Part shown: one piece after another, positions 63,315 through 64,000 of the stretch
Layout: the number at the start of each line of letters is the position of its first letter
How positions within the stretch are numbered: the first letter of the stretch is position 1
From: JAUIIK01 sp041390865
GTDB lineage: Bacteria > Chloroflexota > Chloroflexia > Thermomicrobiales > CFX8
NCBI GenBank assembly: GCA_041390865.1
Contig: JAWKPC010000018.1
Coordinates: 21,043-85,042, forward strand
Direction of reading: 5' to 3'
DNA length: 64,000 nt
The notes under the pieces: model-generated
What the model was told of the DNA's origin: nothing
The model's database searches: none
The model's input: the letters and a program-made list of their open reading frames with translations, nothing else
Program-made: the position numbers and the translations under genes

Positions 63315-64000
63315 GCAGCGCTCGGTTCGCGTCGAAGGCGGGATCATCCGGGTCAGTGGCGACGACTGGCAGGAGGCCGACGATCGCCTTGCCGCCGAGG
63401 AGCCGCTCGAGATGCGCCTGGCCTACTGGGAGAACGGCGAACGGGTCGAAAAGCCCATCGCTGTCACGATGCGCACTCCCGGCGACGATTTCGAGCTAGC
63501 TGTCGGTTTTCTCTTCGGCGAGGGCATCCTCAGGAAGCGAGACGACTTCGTCGAGGTCGCCTACTGTCTCGACGCCGCCGAACAGCAGAACTACAACATC
63601 GTCTCGGTCAGCCTGATGCCCGACGTGCCCTTCGACATGTCGAAGCTCGACCGCCACTTCTACACGACGTCCAGCTGCGGGGTCTGCGGCAAGGCGGCTC
63701 TGGAGGCGCTGGAGATCACCGGCTGCGAGGTCATCCTCCCCGGATTCACCGTCAACGCCGACGTGATCAAGTCGTTGCCCGACACCCTCCGCAACGCCCA
63801 GGCAGTCTTCGAGCAGACCGGCGGCCTGCACGCGGCCGGGCTCTTCGATCGTGACGGCAACTTGCTCAGTCTCCGCGAAGACGTTGGCCGCCACAACGCC
63901 CTCGACAAGGTCATCGGCGAACAGGTCACGGCAGGCAATTCTGTTCTGGATGACCGCATCGTCTTGCTAAGCGGTCGCGCCAGCTTCGAGTTGTTACAGA
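63301..64000 (+). CDS. fdhD: FdhD sulfurtransferase for formate dehydrogenase maturation (cut by window end)
   Basis: The frame opens at GTG 63301, overlapping the previous stop by 14 bases, and runs off the window after 233 codons. It matches FdhD: PGDDFELAVGFLFGEGI, SCGVCGKAALEAL (the C-x-x-C that carries sulfur), HAAGLFDRDGNLLSLRED and VGRHNALDKVIG. FdhD takes sulfur from IscS and gives it to the Mo/W-bis-MGD cofactor, which is needed for active formate dehydrogenase. Its location fits the operon. The C-terminus lies outside the window. Confidence 0.95.
   Translation, partial: MPPPEQRSVRVEGGIIRVSGDDWQEADDRLAAEEPLEMRLAYWENGERVEKPIAVTMRTPGDDFELAVGFLFGEGILRKRDDFVEVAYCLDAAEQQNYNIVSVSLMPDVPFDMSKLDRHFYTTSSCGVCGKAALEALEITGCEVILPGFTVNADVIKSLPDTLRNAQAVFEQTGGLHAAGLFDRDGNLLSLREDVGRHNALDKVIGEQVTAGNSVLDDRIVLLSGRASFELLQ

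Overview
The window is a G+C-rich (about 60% or more by eye), gene-dense bacterial chromosome segment. The gene mix (LLM-type F420 oxidoreductase paralogs, M16 peptidase pairs, PAS/GAF sensor kinases, an HTH-fused myo-inositol-phosphate synthase, a Rrf2/haem-copper-like pair, NAD-linked formate dehydrogenase) suggests Chloroflexota, probably near Thermomicrobia. This is inference from gene content, since no rRNA or other marker gene is present. No tRNA, rRNA, CRISPR array, transposase or prophage was seen.

Layout. 1-7.4 kb: the end of a Rrf2 regulator, a polytopic haem-copper-like membrane protein, an enolase-superfamily enzyme, a broken HTH gene, proline dehydrogenase, a divergent M20 peptidase and an alcohol/quinone dehydrogenase. 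7.8-17.2 kb: phosphatase, alpha/beta hydrolase, D-aminoacylase-type amidohydrolase, AI-2E exporter, amino-oxidase, cupin and an M16 catalytic/non-catalytic peptidase pair. Together the first 17 kb looks like amino-acid and peptide catabolism. 17.3-30.6 kb: a surface region with a lipoprotein, two repeat-rich beta-helix-type proteins, a P-domain protein, three tandem MFS transporters and a redoxin-DsbD fusion. 30.8-38 kb: ilvD, a VapBC module, a membrane-anchored ECF sigma factor, and a TetR-ABC exporter operon with visible operators. 38-52.6 kb: signalling, with a NarL-type two-component pair, a second PAS kinase with an Rcp1-like receiver, and a REC-PAS-GGDEF-EAL protein, interspersed with oxidoreductases. 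52.7-64 kb: ChrB-domain protein, a siderophore-interacting protein, the HTH-MIPS fusion, a RibD-type reductase, a DUF899 protein, and a formate dehydrogenase operon running off the right edge in fdhD.

Main discoveries. (1) Two genes contain an in-frame UGA at a catalytic position followed by a bacterial SECIS-like hairpin: formate dehydrogenase (UGA at 58741) and a redoxin-DsbD protein (UGA at 28923-28921, in a U-x-x-C motif). The organism therefore very probably makes selenoproteins. (2) The formate dehydrogenase is split and permuted: its N-terminal Fe-S region, including the cluster next to the Mo/W cofactor, is encoded two genes downstream of the catalytic part. (3) Three secreted proteins share a triple Cys-x3-[YWF]-T-G...Cys repeat module that I cannot assign to a named family. 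(4) Myo-inositol-1-phosphate synthase is fused to an N-terminal HTH. Its probably leaderless promoter carries a perfect palindrome between the -35 and -10 boxes, which suggests an enzyme that represses its own gene.

Five otherwise conserved genes carry frameshifts (six events in total). Their spread over unrelated genes suggests that some are sequencing or assembly errors, so 'pseudogene' here means 'frame broken in this sequence'. All family assignments come from reading motifs and lengths, and no database search was possible.
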